Source of the DNA: Streptomyces marianii
GTDB lineage: Bacteria > Actinomycetota > Actinomycetes > Streptomycetales > Streptomycetaceae
DNA: 64,000 bases
Assembly (NCBI RefSeq): GCF_005795905.1
Contig: NZ_VAWE01000001.1
Coordinates: 1,798,001 to 1,862,000, forward strand
Direction: 5' to 3'
Shown here in pieces: positions 63,777-64,000 of this stretch. The stretch's first letter is position 1; each line of letters begins with the position of its first letter. The position numbers were made by a program, and so were the translations under genes. Below the pieces are notes generated by a model. It saw only the letters and a list, made by a program, of their open reading frames with translations. It had not been told where the DNA came from and ran no database searches.

Positions 63777-64000
63777 CGCCGTACCGCGCGGGCTCCGGGC
63801 GTCGCACGTCCCTGCACGGCGCCGCACGCGCGGCGCCCGTCGCGGTGCGCTGCCTCCGGGGCAGGTGCGGCGTCCGGGGGCCTCCGGCCCGCAGGCGGGA
63901 CGGCATGGGGTCCGGCCCCCGACCGTGCACCGGCCGCGGTCCGGTTGGGGCGCGGCACATGACGGAACGTCCCGAGCACGCCCCTCCGCGCTCGGACTCC
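63777..64000. other. right end of window, no gene identified
   Basis: 224 GC-rich bases after rnd. I see no coding frame with domain similarity; a gene on either strand could begin just beyond the edge. Confidence 0.4.

Overview
This is a high-GC actinobacterial chromosome segment, almost certainly from a Streptomyces. Codon third positions are overwhelmingly G/C and GTG/TTG starts are common. Family content fits too: ALF-repeat toxin, DUF5753/DUF397/anti-sigma-like ATPase trio, streptogrisin-type protease, DUF3000, TIGR04222-type protein, HemQ-type heme synthesis. No rRNA, tRNA or CRISPR array was seen. Only the first ~1 kb is noticeably less GC-rich.

Layout, left to right. 1-2.2 kb: a partial XRE-type regulator divergent from a small membrane protein, then a 3'-truncated tyrosine recombinase. 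2.4-5.7 kb: a GH1 beta-glucosidase divergent from treZ. 5.9-8.0 kb: a secreted pseudo-protease with FG-GAP repeats and a small secreted protein. 8.3-12.5 kb: a 1296-residue secreted polymorphic toxin (ALF repeats, Ala-rich coiled coils, pretoxin-Hint, short C-terminal tip) with an overlapping candidate immunity gene. An ISL3-family element separates this pair from its probable terminator. 14.2-22.1 kb: housekeeping and regulatory genes (M24 peptidase, TetR/SDR pair, kinase, VOC protein, ATPase/XRE/DUF397 trio).

22.1-31.6 kb is an insertion-sequence pile-up whose boundaries can be read to the base for several elements. An IS256-family element carries a HAD gene and has a 9-bp target duplication; removing it restores the frame of a split DUF4328-like gene. 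Next to it an IS5-family element encloses an acetyltransferase gene and is itself split by an IS4-family element with an 8-bp duplication. Then come a solo terminal repeat, an Lrp/gluconolactonase pair, a decayed IS630 element with an accessory gene, and a tyrosine recombinase relic. Directly after this region sits a rifampicin monooxygenase gene (rox) preceded by a 19-bp palindrome matching the rifamycin-associated element.

33.7-64 kb is mostly conserved chromosome: a MerR/hydrolase divergent pair, acyltransferase, msrB, murC, a RibD-like reductase, zapE, OsmC, a Tat-exported PhoX-like protein, a PPK2 kinase, a streptogrisin-like protease, a PTH2-like protein and a DUF4142 protein. It ends with heme genes (hemQ, hemG, hemE), DUF4349, CoA-disulfide-reductase-like, DUF3000, a LuxR-type regulator and RNase D. 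Within it lies the most novel candidate system: a DUF692 (MNIO) enzyme fused through a Pro-Gly-Thr repeat linker to a partner-like domain, followed 6 nt later by a TIGR04222-like membrane protein with a Cys/Gly-rich repeat tail. This looks like a RiPP-type maturase/substrate pair. Several housekeeping genes also have a TANNNT box 6-8 nt before the start codon, suggesting leaderless transcription.
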